A stretch of 64,000 nucleotides of DNA from Acidimicrobiaceae bacterium (GTDB lineage Bacteria; Actinomycetota; Acidimicrobiia; Acidimicrobiales; RAAP-2). Position numbers and translations under genes: made by a program. The stretch spans positions 1 through 64,000 of the forward strand of contig DAHUYG010000026.1 in NCBI GenBank assembly GCA_027315315.1. Direction: 5' to 3'. A model generated the notes under the pieces. The model did not search any database, was not told the DNA's origin, and saw only the letters and a list, made by a program, of their open reading frames with translations. Each line of letters begins with the position of its first letter. Position 1 is the first letter of the stretch. Below are positions 53,002-61,908 of the stretch, piece after piece.

Positions 53002-53766
53002 TCAGGTGACGAGGAGCCCCCCGTCGACCGGGAGCACGATCCCAGTGATGTACGAGGCGGCGTCGCTGGCCAGGAACACGACGGCCGCCGCGCACTCCTC
53101 GAGCTGCCCGGCCCGGCCCATGGGAGCGCGCCGCTCGAGCAGCTCCTCCATGTAGCCCTCTGGGTACTGCGCGGTCATCTCGGTCGGGAAGTAGCCCGGG
53201 GCGATCGCGTTCACCCTGATCCCCTTGCGGCCCGTCCACTGTTGGGCGAGGTCCCGGGTCAACCCGATGATCGCAGCCTTGGAGGACGAGTACGCGGCCT
53301 GGGGCATGTCCGCGGTCGTCGACCCGAGCACGCTCCCGATGTTGATGATCGAGGATCCCCGCGGCATGAGGGACACCACGGCCTGGGCCATCCAATAGGA
53401 ACCGAACAGGTTGACGTCGACCACGCGTCGGAACTCCTCGGGCGCCTCGCGGCTCGCCGGCACCGCGGTGCCGACCCCGGCGTTGTTCACGAGGATGTCG
53501 ACCCGCCCGAAGGCGTCCATCGCGTCCGCCACGAGACCTCGGCACTGCTCGGGGTCCGTCACGTCGGTCTCCCGGATCACGGCGCTCCCGCCCACCTCCT
53601 CGACCGCGCGCCGGGTCGCCTCCAATGCGTCGACCCGGCGCGCACCGAGCGCCACCTTGGCACCGGCCTCGGCGAGCGCCTGGGCAAAGGCGACGCCCAG
53701 CCCCGACGACGCCCCGGTCAAGACGGCGACCTTCCCGTCCAAGCGGAACCGATCGATGATGCTCAC
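53002..53766 (-). CDS. SDR-family oxidoreductase
   Basis: A 254-residue classical SDR: TGASSGLGVAFAQ, NNAG, Ser in NIGSVLG, YSSSKAA and the C-terminal TGIVLPVDGG. It is of the FabG/gluconate-dehydrogenase-like group; the substrate is unknown. GTG 53766 is the likely start. It is first in an SDR-AraC-VOC operon. Confidence 0.86.
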   Translation of the reverse strand: MSIIDRFRLDGKVAVLTGASSGLGVAFAQALAEAGAKVALGARRVDALEATRRAVEEVGGSAVIRETDVTDPEQCRGLVADAMDAFGRVDILVNNAGVGTAVPASREAPEEFRRVVDVNLFGSYWMAQAVVSLMPRGSSIINIGSVLGSTTADMPQAAYSSSKAAIIGLTRDLAQQWTGRKGIRVNAIAPGYFPTEMTAQYPEGYMEELLERRAPMGRAGQLEECAAAVVFLASDAASYITGIVLPVDGGLLVT

Positions 53767-53978
53767 CCCAGACCTCCCATCGCCCTCGGCTGCGATCCGA
53801 CGAAGGGTACCGGCTCAAACGGAGGGCGCTGGTCCTCTCGTCGCGCGCACCGGTCCATTGAGGCCCCTCTCGTCGAGGCGGTTCCAGACCGCGTGGTCCC
53901 TTCGTCGAGGACGCCCAATCCCTGTGACCAGCCAGGTCCCGGTATCGGCCGGCGCTACGTTGCACGATCCGCGCTCCG

Positions 53979-55796
53979 GTGGCGACCGATGGGTTGACTA
54001 CGATCAAGCGAGGCAGCCCGAGAGGGCCACTCGCGCGCTGCTTGCGTAGCGGGCCGTCGTTCGGGGTGGGTTTCGCGGGAGGTTCGTCCTCGGTGTGCTC
54101 AAGAGGCATCGCAGCAGCTGCGCGCCTGATCACCGCGGTGGGTCTCGCCGGCGTCATAGCGGTCACAGGAGGATCGGCCTCGGCGTCGGCCAACCTCCCT
54201 GGGGCATCGACCGCGCCCGTCTTGACCTCCCTGCCGGCGCCGACCCCGCCCATATGGCAGACCGCCTGGACCGCCCCGATGGACTTCTTCGACGGTGTTG
54301 CGGTGAACGCCACGGCGCGAGACGTCGCGCCGGTGACCGTCGCCGGGACCTCGGTCGAGGTGCAGCTGTCCAATCAGTGGAGCGCCACCCCCTCCACCTT
54401 CGGCTCGGTGACCATCGCCGTCGAGCAGTCCGGCCCATCGGTCGTGGTGGGCTCCACCACTCCGGTGACCTTCAATCACGGGAGCCCGGAGGTCACTGTG
54501 GCGCCCGGACAGGACGCCACGAGCGACCCGATCCCCTTCGTCGTACGCGCCGGGGAGTCTCTCGCGATCAGCATGTGGGTGCAGGGTACGGCGACGGTGA
54601 GCATCCACGATTGCTGCTTTGGCCACATCGACTCGTATGCGACCCCAAACGGCGCCGGGAACCAGACGGCCAACGAGCCGGGAAGCAGCTTCACTATTGC
54701 CGACGACCACACCCGGTGGCTCTCTGCAATCGAGGTCTCGGGATCGCCCTTTGCGGGCACCGTGGTCGCCTTCGGCGATTCCATTACCGACGGCTTCCAC
54801 GATGCCGGCTACAGCTGGACGACCCCGTTACAACAACGGATCGGCTTTCTCCCGGCGCCCGAGCAGGTCTCCGTCGTGAACGAGGGCATCACGGGGAACA
54901 CCCTCACCGCCTTTCCCTCGCCGAGCATGACCTACGAGCTCACCTCGGGCGGCCAGCCCGGGGTCACCCGCTTGGCCAGAGACGCCCTCTCCCTGCCAGG
55001 GGTCCGGAGCATGGTGCTCCTTCTCGGGACCAACGACATCTGGTTCGGGGGAAGGCTCCCCGCGGGTTCGCCATACGGGTCGGCCGCCTCGATCATCGCG
55101 GCCATGCAGTCGGTCATAGCGCAGGCCCACGCCAGTGACATCCAGGTCTTCGGGGTCACCTTGTTGCCCCGAACCAGTTCGCCTCCCCCCGACGTCGAGG
55201 ACTGGACGGACGCGGACCAATCCAACCTTGAGCAGGTCAATGCGTGGATCCGCAGCCCACAGAGCGGGTTCGACGGAGTGATCGACCTTTCGGCAGTCGT
55301 GTCGGATGTCTACAACGGCCAGTGCGATCCCAACGCGCTCTTCGGACCGTACAACTCGGGAGACAACCTCCATCCGAGTGCGGCTGGCCAACTGGCAATG
55401 GCCGACGCCATCCCGACAACCCTGTTCGGGCTCCCCGAGGCTCCCCAGATCCCGCAGGCGGTGACCGCCGTACCGACTCCGGGGTGCCCCGGCGCGGCGC
55501 TCGCCGCGCAGGCATTGGCGCTGGCCCAGGCCGTCCCCTCCGCGCCGACGACGACCACGACCACGACCACGACCACGCTGCCTGTTCGGGCCCATCGGGA
55601 GCTCTCCCCGATCAGGAAACGATCATCGTCAATCGAGCCCGCCGTGTTCGCTGTCGCCGCTATTGCGGTGTTGGCTCTGGTGCTCTGGATCCTGTTGCGC
55701 CGACGCGCGCTGCGCCGTCGGAGGCTCCGCAGGGCGCAGCGGCGAAACGGTAAGCCGACGAGCGCCGCCCCTCCGCCCCCATCGGTCCGACTCTGA
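53979..55796 (+). CDS. Secreted, membrane-anchored SGNH-family esterase
   Basis: A 605-residue exported hydrolase. A hydrophobic signal segment (about residues 45-65) is followed by an N-terminal beta domain, then the SGNH catalytic domain: AFGDSITDG (block I, near 265), LLGTNDIW (block III, near 350) and DNLHPSAAG (block V Asp/His, near 462). A Thr-rich linker precedes a C-terminal membrane helix (about 555-575) and an Arg-rich cytoplasmic tail, which would hold the enzyme on the cell surface. It resembles GDSL lipases acting on polysaccharide esters or lipids. The start is uncertain; GTGs at 54066 and 54093 are alternatives. Confidence 0.83.
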   Translation: MATDGLTTIKRGSPRGPLARCLRSGPSFGVGFAGGSSSVCSRGIAAAARLITAVGLAGVIAVTGGSASASANLPGASTAPVLTSLPAPTPPIWQTAWTAPMDFFDGVAVNATARDVAPVTVAGTSVEVQLSNQWSATPSTFGSVTIAVEQSGPSVVVGSTTPVTFNHGSPEVTVAPGQDATSDPIPFVVRAGESLAISMWVQGTATVSIHDCCFGHIDSYATPNGAGNQTANEPGSSFTIADDHTRWLSAIEVSGSPFAGTVVAFGDSITDGFHDAGYSWTTPLQQRIGFLPAPEQVSVVNEGITGNTLTAFPSPSMTYELTSGGQPGVTRLARDALSLPGVRSMVLLLGTNDIWFGGRLPAGSPYGSAASIIAAMQSVIAQAHASDIQVFGVTLLPRTSSPPPDVEDWTDADQSNLEQVNAWIRSPQSGFDGVIDLSAVVSDVYNGQCDPNALFGPYNSGDNLHPSAAGQLAMADAIPTTLFGLPEAPQIPQAVTAVPTPGCPGAALAAQALALAQAVPSAPTTTTTTTTTTLPVRAHRELSPIRKRSSSIEPAVFAVAAIAVLALVLWILLRRRALRRRRLRRAQRRNGKPTSAAPPPPSVRL

Positions 55797-55837
55797 GGAT
55801 CAGGGGTGGGCGTCGCCCCGTCGATGGCGCACCTTCA

Positions 55838-56434
55838 TCAATGCGTCGAGGGGTCCCGGGGCGATCGGTACCTGACGAACACCTCGCCGCTTCGACTCGT
55901 CATCTCTCCGTCGGCTACCCATCCCAAGCGTTCGTAGAATTGCTGGGCCGGCAGTCCGGGCAGCGTCACCAACATCATGTCCCGTCCGGCCGCCTTGGCC
56001 TGCGACACCGCCTCCTCGACGAGCCCGCGACCCACGCCCAGGCCCTGGACGTCATCGCGCACCATGAGATGGGTGATGACCGCGGTCGACTCCGAACGGG
56101 GCTCTCCGGAGGGTGCAAGCTGGCCAATCTTTGTTGGGATGAGGCTTCGAGCAAGCCCTCGCAGGTAGCGGCGGGCGCGAGTGACGACCACATCTTTGGC
56201 CAGGATCGGGTGGGCCAACGCGTGCACCGTGATCAACGCTGCGAACAGGACGCCGCGCCGGCTCAACATCCAGCGAACATGAGCTGCCGGGTCAACCTCT
56301 CCGAGAAGTCCTCCCACAACCTCGCCGTGGTCGTCGACGGCGACGATCGCGATTCCGCCGGGCGCCCTTAGCCAGGCCCTGTAGTACGCGCGTAGGAACC
56401 TCTGGCCGTACCGGGTGATGAATTCCATGCTCAT
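55838..56434 (-). CDS. GNAT-family N-acetyltransferase, N-terminus uncertain
   Basis: A 198-residue acetyltransferase with VRDDVQGLGVGRGLVEEAVS (acetyl-CoA loop), LPAQQFYERLGW and a family-typical start MSMEFITRYGQRFLRAYYRA. The frame extends upstream as VRPLELGDVAAAAALHSQI, the usual first strand and helix, but without ATG, GTG or TTG; one added C near 56491 would connect it to a TTG. Substrate unknown. Confidence 0.75.
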   Translation of the reverse strand: MSMEFITRYGQRFLRAYYRAWLRAPGGIAIVAVDDHGEVVGGLLGEVDPAAHVRWMLSRRGVLFAALITVHALAHPILAKDVVVTRARRYLRGLARSLIPTKIGQLAPSGEPRSESTAVITHLMVRDDVQGLGVGRGLVEEAVSQAKAAGRDMMLVTLPGLPAQQFYERLGWVADGEMTSRSGEVFVRYRSPRDPSTH

Positions 56435-56646
56435 GATCTGGGAGTGCAGCGCGGCCGCGGCGGCGACGTCACCCAGCTCGAGGGGACGGACTCTAGGAGT
56501 GCCAACGAATGGAGCGTGAATGGCCCGACCCTAGGTCACCCAAGTCCACCCTGAGTGGCGCCAACGTTCTCCTCAAGTCGGTCGGCCTTGACCCGTGAGG
56601 GTCGTGGGCTTCGTGGTGCGTCAGTCACAACGTCCGCCGCGGAGCG

Positions 56647-57144
56647 CTAGTGCAGCAGGACACGGACGCTCAGTATTCCCAGGCCCATCACCACTCCGAC
56701 CAGGGTCTCGATCGCGGTCGCCTTCCATCCGAGGTGCCGACGGATCGAAGCGAGCACCTCGAGGACCACGAGCTCGGATCCGGCGCACCAGAGGGCCGCT
56801 GTGACGCCAACCTCGAGCGAGGCACCGGCGATCCAGGCCCCGAGCAGGGCGAGCACCGGCAGGAGTGCGCCCTCGAGGATCGCCGCCTCGTGGACGACGG
56901 CGGTGGCCGCCTCCCGCAGGGTCCAGTCCCCCACGTGGAAGAGCCGTGTCCCCAGGTACTGCGAGTACGCGTGGGCCAGCCAGTACAGCGCCACGACCAC
57001 CGCGCTCGCGACGAGCAGCTTGGCGAAGGTCTCCCGCCGCGTGCTCTCGGCGGCAATCACCGTCGCCACGGCAAGGACCCCGTAGATCAGACCCGGGGTG
57101 TTGCCCTCATGGGCGCCGGCCCTCTTGTCGTTCTGCGTCTCCAC
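56647..57144 (-). CDS. Small four-helix membrane protein of unknown function
   Basis: A 165-residue integral membrane protein with hydrophobic segments near residues 18-32, 44-60, 93-113 and 140-160. HVGDWTLREAATAVVHEAAI between segments two and three is the most distinctive part. I recall similar actinobacterial proteins without known function. GTG 57144 follows a GGGG stretch. It is divergent from the sulfatase cluster. Confidence 0.65.
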   Translation of the reverse strand: METQNDKRAGAHEGNTPGLIYGVLAVATVIAAESTRRETFAKLLVASAVVVALYWLAHAYSQYLGTRLFHVGDWTLREAATAVVHEAAILEGALLPVLALLGAWIAGASLEVGVTAALWCAGSELVVLEVLASIRRHLGWKATAIETLVGVVMGLGILSVRVLLH

Positions 57145-57360
57145 CCCACAAGGATGACCCGAGGCTCCGAGCGAGCGCGCTGGCTTCGACCTCAGTGACG
57201 TCGGGGATCCCCGGGACCGGCGACGTTGCCCCATGGGCCCGGGCGGAATTCCCTGCCCGTTCACCCCAAGCCGACTCACAGCTCGCCCGCCTTGGACCCT
57301 CCGACCTCTCGCCAGCGGAGACGCCGCGTTCCGCCCTCGATGACTCACAGATCGAAAGCT

Positions 57361-57378
57361 CTATTAGCACTCTGATAG
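57361..57378. promoter_or_regulatory. Operator-like imperfect inverted repeat before the sulfatase cluster
   Basis: CTATTAG-CACT-CTGATAG (6 of 7 pairs) lies in the only AT-rich patch of the 57145-57406 gap, about 30 bases before the leader ribosome site. Apart from this, that gap shows nothing I can name. Confidence 0.4.
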
Positions 57379-57406
57379 TTTCGGTCCGCGAGGAGGGGAC
57401 CATCGG

Positions 57407-57481
57407 ATGGACGCTGCAACGACTTGGGCGGGCGGGCCCGCACGACGCCCCTCCGCCACCCTGACCCGGACGACGAGATGA
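57407..57481 (+). CDS. 24-codon leader reading frame coupled to the sulfatase
   Basis: ATG 57407 follows a perfect AGGAGG at 57391-57396 and encodes a 24-residue Thr/Arg-rich peptide (MDAATTWAGG, then a basic end) whose TGA overlaps the sulfatase ATG (ATGA at 57478). The sulfatase itself lacks a good ribosome site, so ribosomes may reach it through this frame. Confidence 0.45.
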   Translation: MDAATTWAGGPARRPSATLTRTTR

Positions 57482-58977
57482 CCACCAGACGCCCCAACAT
57501 CCTGTGGCTGTTCAGCGACCAGCATCGAGGTGACGTGATGGGGGTGAAGGGCCATCCAGTCGTCCGCACCCCGAACATGGACGAGCTGGCCTCTCAGGGC
57601 TACCTCTTCCACGACGTCTTCTGTCAGGGCCCCCTCTGCGTGCCGGCGCGCGTCTCGCTCATGACCGAGCGCTACGTCCGGGATCACGGAGCCTTCGAGA
57701 ACGACTACTTCGCGTCGGCCGAGCTGCCGACGATGCTCCAGGCGATCCGTGACTCGGGATACCACACGACGGCCATCGGCAAGATGCACCTCTTCCCCCA
57801 CTTCCCCGACGTCGACGACGGGCTGCCACTCATGCGGGCCATGGGCTTCCAAGAGGTGCACGAGACCGTCGGCAAGCTCGCGTGTGGGTTCATCCGGAAT
57901 CCCTACACCGACTATCTCGATGAGCTCGGGCTTCTCGACACGTACCGCTCCTTCGTACGGGCGCGGACCCCGTGGCGCCGTGACCGCGAGGCCCGAGCCG
58001 ACTCGAAGCCCACCTGGGCCGTCGACCCGAGCCCGCTGCCAGCCGAGCACTACCTCGACACGTGGGTCGGGCGCAGGGCTGTCGAGTGGCTCGAGAGCTA
58101 TCGGAGCGAGGACCCCTTCTTCTTGTGGGTGGGCTTCCCCGGGCCACACGATCCATGGGACGCCCCCATCGATTACGTCCGTCGTTACGAAGGTGCCGAC
58201 GTCCCCCTCGACTCGACGCGACGACCCGACATCCCCGAGGAGGGTCCCCTCTCGGTGTTCCTGCGGAGCTTCCTCCGCTACAGCAGCAGCGATACCTTGA
58301 CCGACGAGCGGGCGCGAGATGTCCGCCGGCACTACTTCGCGAACGTCACTCTCATCGACGAGGCCATCGGTCGCATCCTCGCTGCGTTGGAGCGCGCCGG
58401 GTTGGCAGACGACACGTGGGTGGTCTATTCGAGCGACCACGGCGAGATGCTCGGCACCCATGGCTTCTTGAACAAGATGGTCTTCTACGAGCCCTCGGTG
58501 CGGGTCCCCCTGATCGTCCGGCCCCCGGGCGGCGCCCCGAACGGCGAGATCCGCTCGGGCCTCCTCGAGCATGTGGACCTCTCGGCCACGCTGCGCAGCC
58601 TGGCGGGTGCCGGAGAAGTGCCGGGCAGCGCCGGTCGCTCCTTCGCCTCGACCTTCTCGGGCTCCCTACTCGAGAGCCGCGAGGTCGTCGTGAGCGAGAA
58701 CTATGGCTTTGCGATGTGGCGCACCGACCGGTACAAGCTCGTCGTCTACGAGAAGGGTGTGCTCCCGGTCCAGCTCTTCGACCTGGTGGAGGACCCCTCA
58801 GAGGATCACAACCGGGTCGCCGATCCCGCCTACGCGGCCATCGTCGACGACATGCTCGATGCCTTCGCACGCCCGTTTCTGTCCACTCCGCCGCTCCGGC
58901 CCGGCCCCGACATCGTCGAGCGGAGCGGAGAGTTCCACCTCAACACCACGCGAGGCCCAGCGAGTCCGGGCGACTAG
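57478..58977 (+). CDS. Sulfatase (arylsulfatase/choline-sulfatase-like)
   Basis: A 499-residue sulfatase. The formylglycine motif is CVPAR at Cys54 (CQGPLCVPARVSLM). ILWLFSDQHRGD has the first metal Asp, GKMHLFPHFP the catalytic Lys/His, and YSSDHGEMLGTHGFLNK the later metal pair and lysine. No signal peptide is seen. A TTG at 57424 would extend it by 18 residues. It heads a cluster with two more sulfatases, an acyl-CoA dehydrogenase and an aminotransferase, suggesting use of a sulfated organic compound. Confidence 0.88.
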   Translation: MTTRRPNILWLFSDQHRGDVMGVKGHPVVRTPNMDELASQGYLFHDVFCQGPLCVPARVSLMTERYVRDHGAFENDYFASAELPTMLQAIRDSGYHTTAIGKMHLFPHFPDVDDGLPLMRAMGFQEVHETVGKLACGFIRNPYTDYLDELGLLDTYRSFVRARTPWRRDREARADSKPTWAVDPSPLPAEHYLDTWVGRRAVEWLESYRSEDPFFLWVGFPGPHDPWDAPIDYVRRYEGADVPLDSTRRPDIPEEGPLSVFLRSFLRYSSSDTLTDERARDVRRHYFANVTLIDEAIGRILAALERAGLADDTWVVYSSDHGEMLGTHGFLNKMVFYEPSVRVPLIVRPPGGAPNGEIRSGLLEHVDLSATLRSLAGAGEVPGSAGRSFASTFSGSLLESREVVVSENYGFAMWRTDRYKLVVYEKGVLPVQLFDLVEDPSEDHNRVADPAYAAIVDDMLDAFARPFLSTPPLRPGPDIVERSGEFHLNTTRGPASPGD

Positions 58978-59012
58978 CGTTCCGGCAACTTGAAGCGCCA
59001 TGAAAAGCGGAT

Positions 59013-59105
59013 CACGCCCCTGCGTTGATGGCGGTGCAGTAGCCGGCCAGGCGTTCGAGGATCTGCTCGGCGCTCTTGGTCCAGACAAAGGGGCGAGGGG
59101 ATCAC
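59013..59105 (-). mobile_element. C-terminal scrap of an IS630-type transposase
   Basis: The minus strand reads RPFVWTKSAEQILERLAGYC and ends TAINAGA before TGA at 59013, the usual C-terminus of IS630-family transposases. Nothing else of the gene remains. The scrap lies between a sulfatase and an acyl-CoA dehydrogenase. Confidence 0.6.
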
Positions 59106-59121
59106 CAAAGAAAGGACCGTC

Positions 59122-60402
59122 ATGGGAGCACTCGGAACGGTGAGCGAAAACGACTGGGATCTCCGGCTCTCGGCCCGCGGCCGGCCGCTGTTCGATTCGG
59201 TGGTGGGATTCATCGCCGACGAGATCGACCCGGTCACCGAGGAGTTCGACCGCCTCGGGGAGTCCCGACCCGATCGTTGGGCGTTCTCGGACGAACAGCT
59301 GGCGATCCTCGACGGGCTGAAGGCCAAGGCCCGCGAGCGGGGGCTCTGGAACTTCTTTCTCCCCGAACCCGACACCGGTGAAGGGCTGTCCAACCTGGAC
59401 TACGCGCACATCGCGGCCGAGCTCGGTCGCAGCCCACTCTCCTCGGAATGCTTCAACTGCAGCGCACCGGATTCGGGGAACATGGAGGTCCTCGTGCGGG
59501 TGGGGACCCCAGAGCAAAAGGAGCGGTGGCTCGCCCCGCTCCTCGAGGGAAAGATCCGCTCGGCATTCGCCATGAGCGAGCCTGGGGTCTCCTCCTCAGA
59601 CGCCACCAACCTCTCGTGCAGCGCAGTCCGGGACGGCGACGAGTGGGTCCTCAACGGCGACAAGTACTACATCACCGGCGTCGGCGACCCCCGCTGCCAG
59701 GTCCTGATCTGCGTCGTCGAGAGCGCCCCCGAAGCACCCCGCCACCGGCGACACTCCCAGATTCTGGTGCCCATGGACACACCGGGGCTCGAGATCGTGG
59801 GACCGATGCACGTCTTTGGCGAGGACGACGCCCCGAGGGGTCACATGCACCTCCGCTTCACCGATGCCCGGGTCCCGTACGCCAACACGCTGCTCGGCGA
59901 GGGACGCGGCTTTGAGATCGCGCAGATGCGGCTCGGCCCGGGACGAATCCACCACTGCATGCGATCGATCGGGGTCGCCGAACGAGCGCTCCAGCTGATG
60001 GCCGAGCGCGGGCTCAGCCGCGTGGCGTTCGGCCAGCCGATTGCCCGGCTCGGGAAGAACGTGGAACTGATCGCCAAGGCCCGGATCGAGATCGAGGCCA
60101 TGCGGATGATGGTGCTGCGGGCGGCCAAGGCGATGGACGTGCTCGGCAACGCCGAGGCCCGCCTGTGGGTCAGCGCCGTGAAGGCGATGGTCCCAGAACG
60201 GGTCTGTCGGATCATCGACGAGGCGATCCAGGTGCACGGTGCGACCGGCCTCTCGAACTGGACGCCACTGGCGCAGATGTACGCCGGTCAACGATCGCTC
60301 CGGATCGCCGACGGGCCCGACGAGGTGCACTGGCACGTGGTCGGTCGGGCCGAGCTTGCCTTCCACGAGCGCCGTCTCGCGACGGCGGGTCGCGGAGAAT
60401 AG
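59122..60402 (+). CDS. Acyl-CoA dehydrogenase (ACAD10/11-like)
   Basis: A 426-residue FAD enzyme with LWNFFLPEPDTGEGLSNLDY, AFAMSEPGVSSSDATNL, LNGDKYYITG and the C-terminal ADGPDEVHWHVVGRAEL. The SSSDATN and DGPDEVH motifs mark the ACAD10/11-like class, which acts on hydroxylated or phosphorylated acyl-CoAs in animals; the bacterial substrate is unknown. GAAAGGA precedes ATG 59122. Together with the flanking sulfatases it may process a desulfated acid. Confidence 0.87.
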   Translation: MGALGTVSENDWDLRLSARGRPLFDSVVGFIADEIDPVTEEFDRLGESRPDRWAFSDEQLAILDGLKAKARERGLWNFFLPEPDTGEGLSNLDYAHIAAELGRSPLSSECFNCSAPDSGNMEVLVRVGTPEQKERWLAPLLEGKIRSAFAMSEPGVSSSDATNLSCSAVRDGDEWVLNGDKYYITGVGDPRCQVLICVVESAPEAPRHRRHSQILVPMDTPGLEIVGPMHVFGEDDAPRGHMHLRFTDARVPYANTLLGEGRGFEIAQMRLGPGRIHHCMRSIGVAERALQLMAERGLSRVAFGQPIARLGKNVELIAKARIEIEAMRMMVLRAAKAMDVLGNAEARLWVSAVKAMVPERVCRIIDEAIQVHGATGLSNWTPLAQMYAGQRSLRIADGPDEVHWHVVGRAELAFHERRLATAGRGE

Positions 60403-60406
60403 CGAC

Positions 60407-61882
60407 ATGGCCTCCGATCACCGTGAGGCGGCGAGCCCGACCGGCGGTGCCCGCCCCAACATCATCTACGTCCTCGCCGACCAGCACCGGCACGACGCGA
60501 TGTCGGGGGCGGGCCATCCCGTCGTCGTGACCCCAAACCTCGATCGGCTGGCCGCCGAGGGCACCCGCTTCGAGACGGCCTGGTGCCAGAGTCCCGTGTG
60601 CCAGTCGTCGCGGGCCTCCATCATCACGGGCCGCCACGTCCCGGGCCACGGCGTCAGCCGGAACTTCGTCAGGGACTTCGACCCGGCGTGGCCGACCTTC
60701 ATGGGCGCACTGCGATCCGCCGGCTATGCGACCGCGAACGTCGGCAAGACGCACTACTTCACGCCCGCCCGTCCCGAACCCGACACAACGGTAGATCTCG
60801 CAGAGGCGCAGGGGGAGTTCGTCCGCTCGTTCGGCTTCGACCACGTGGTCGAGGAGTTCGACCGGTACCTGCATGTCTCCCCTCGCTTCTCGACCCCCTA
60901 CACCCGGTTCCTGGACGAGGCCGGTGCGCTCGAAAGGTACCGGGAGGCGGTCAGGGCGGTGTTCCGGCTCACCCCCCGACACTGGGACGGCGTCGTGAGC
61001 CCGCTGCCCAAGGAACTCGATCTCACGTCCTTCCTCACCGATCAGGCGATCGACTGGATCGAGTCACAACAGCACCGCAACACGCCCTTCTTCCTGCAGC
61101 TCTCCTATGTCGCCCCCCACGTGCCACTGATGGGCGATCCAGAGTGGTCCGAGTACTACCAAGGCCTCGACATGCCCCCGAGGATCGCCGAACCGGTGGC
61201 GGCCTCGACTCCGGTCTGGGGCGCATACGTGGAGGCGCTCCGGCGGCACTCGAACAGCCATCTCTTGAGCGACGACTACGTCGCCCGCGGGGCCAGGCAG
61301 TACTTCGCGATGGTGTCGCTCATCGACGAGTGCGTGGGGCGGCTGCTCGGAGCGCTGGAGCGCACGGGCCAGCTGGCCGACACCTGGATCCTCTACAGCG
61401 CCGACCACGGCGAGATGCTCGGCGATCACGAGTTGATGGCAAAGATGAACTTTTACCGTCCTTCGGTCCAGGTCCCGGCGATCGTGCGCTCCCCCGAAGA
61501 TGCATGCCGCTCGGCTCCGCATGTGACCGGGCCGATCGAGGCGGTCGACCTCAGCGCGACGATCCTCGACATCGCCGGCGTCCCCCAGCTGGAGCCCTGC
61601 GACGGTCGGTCGGTGCTCGCCCTCATGCGGGGCGAGCGCAGCGCGCAAAAGGAGGTCGTGGTCAGCGAGATCTCGGCCAACCTCGGCGGAGAACGGAACT
61701 TCGTCGCCCTTTGCGACGGCAAGGCCCGGGTCACCTTCGAACGAGCGACCGGTGAGCTGTGCGAGGTGTTCGATCTCTCGTCGGACCCCGACGAGCTGCA
61801 CAACCTGGCACAGACTCCGGCGGGGATCGAAACCGCCTCGCGCCTCTCCGCCGCGCTAGAGGCGAGCGGCTCGGCCGCCTGA
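60407..61882 (+). CDS. Sulfatase with atypical active-site motif
   Basis: A 491-residue sulfatase-fold protein that retains the metal residues (YVLADQHRHD, NVGKTHYF, YSADHGEMLGDHELMAK). The formylglycine position is Cys65 in SPVCQSSRASIITG, that is CxSxR instead of CxPxR, so maturation by the usual formylglycine-generating enzyme is uncertain. It starts 4 bases after the acyl-CoA dehydrogenase stop and is co-transcribed with it. Confidence 0.85.
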   Translation: MASDHREAASPTGGARPNIIYVLADQHRHDAMSGAGHPVVVTPNLDRLAAEGTRFETAWCQSPVCQSSRASIITGRHVPGHGVSRNFVRDFDPAWPTFMGALRSAGYATANVGKTHYFTPARPEPDTTVDLAEAQGEFVRSFGFDHVVEEFDRYLHVSPRFSTPYTRFLDEAGALERYREAVRAVFRLTPRHWDGVVSPLPKELDLTSFLTDQAIDWIESQQHRNTPFFLQLSYVAPHVPLMGDPEWSEYYQGLDMPPRIAEPVAASTPVWGAYVEALRRHSNSHLLSDDYVARGARQYFAMVSLIDECVGRLLGALERTGQLADTWILYSADHGEMLGDHELMAKMNFYRPSVQVPAIVRSPEDACRSAPHVTGPIEAVDLSATILDIAGVPQLEPCDGRSVLALMRGERSAQKEVVVSEISANLGGERNFVALCDGKARVTFERATGELCEVFDLSSDPDELHNLAQTPAGIETASRLSAALEASGSAA

Positions 61883-61908
61883 CCCGCGTCGGGGCCCGGC
61901 CTACCTCG

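Noticed and set aside
55548-55580. ACGACC tandem repeat in the SGNH esterase gene as a phase-variable element
   Set aside because: It encodes a Thr linker and is in frame; such Thr codon runs are common in secreted actinobacterial proteins.
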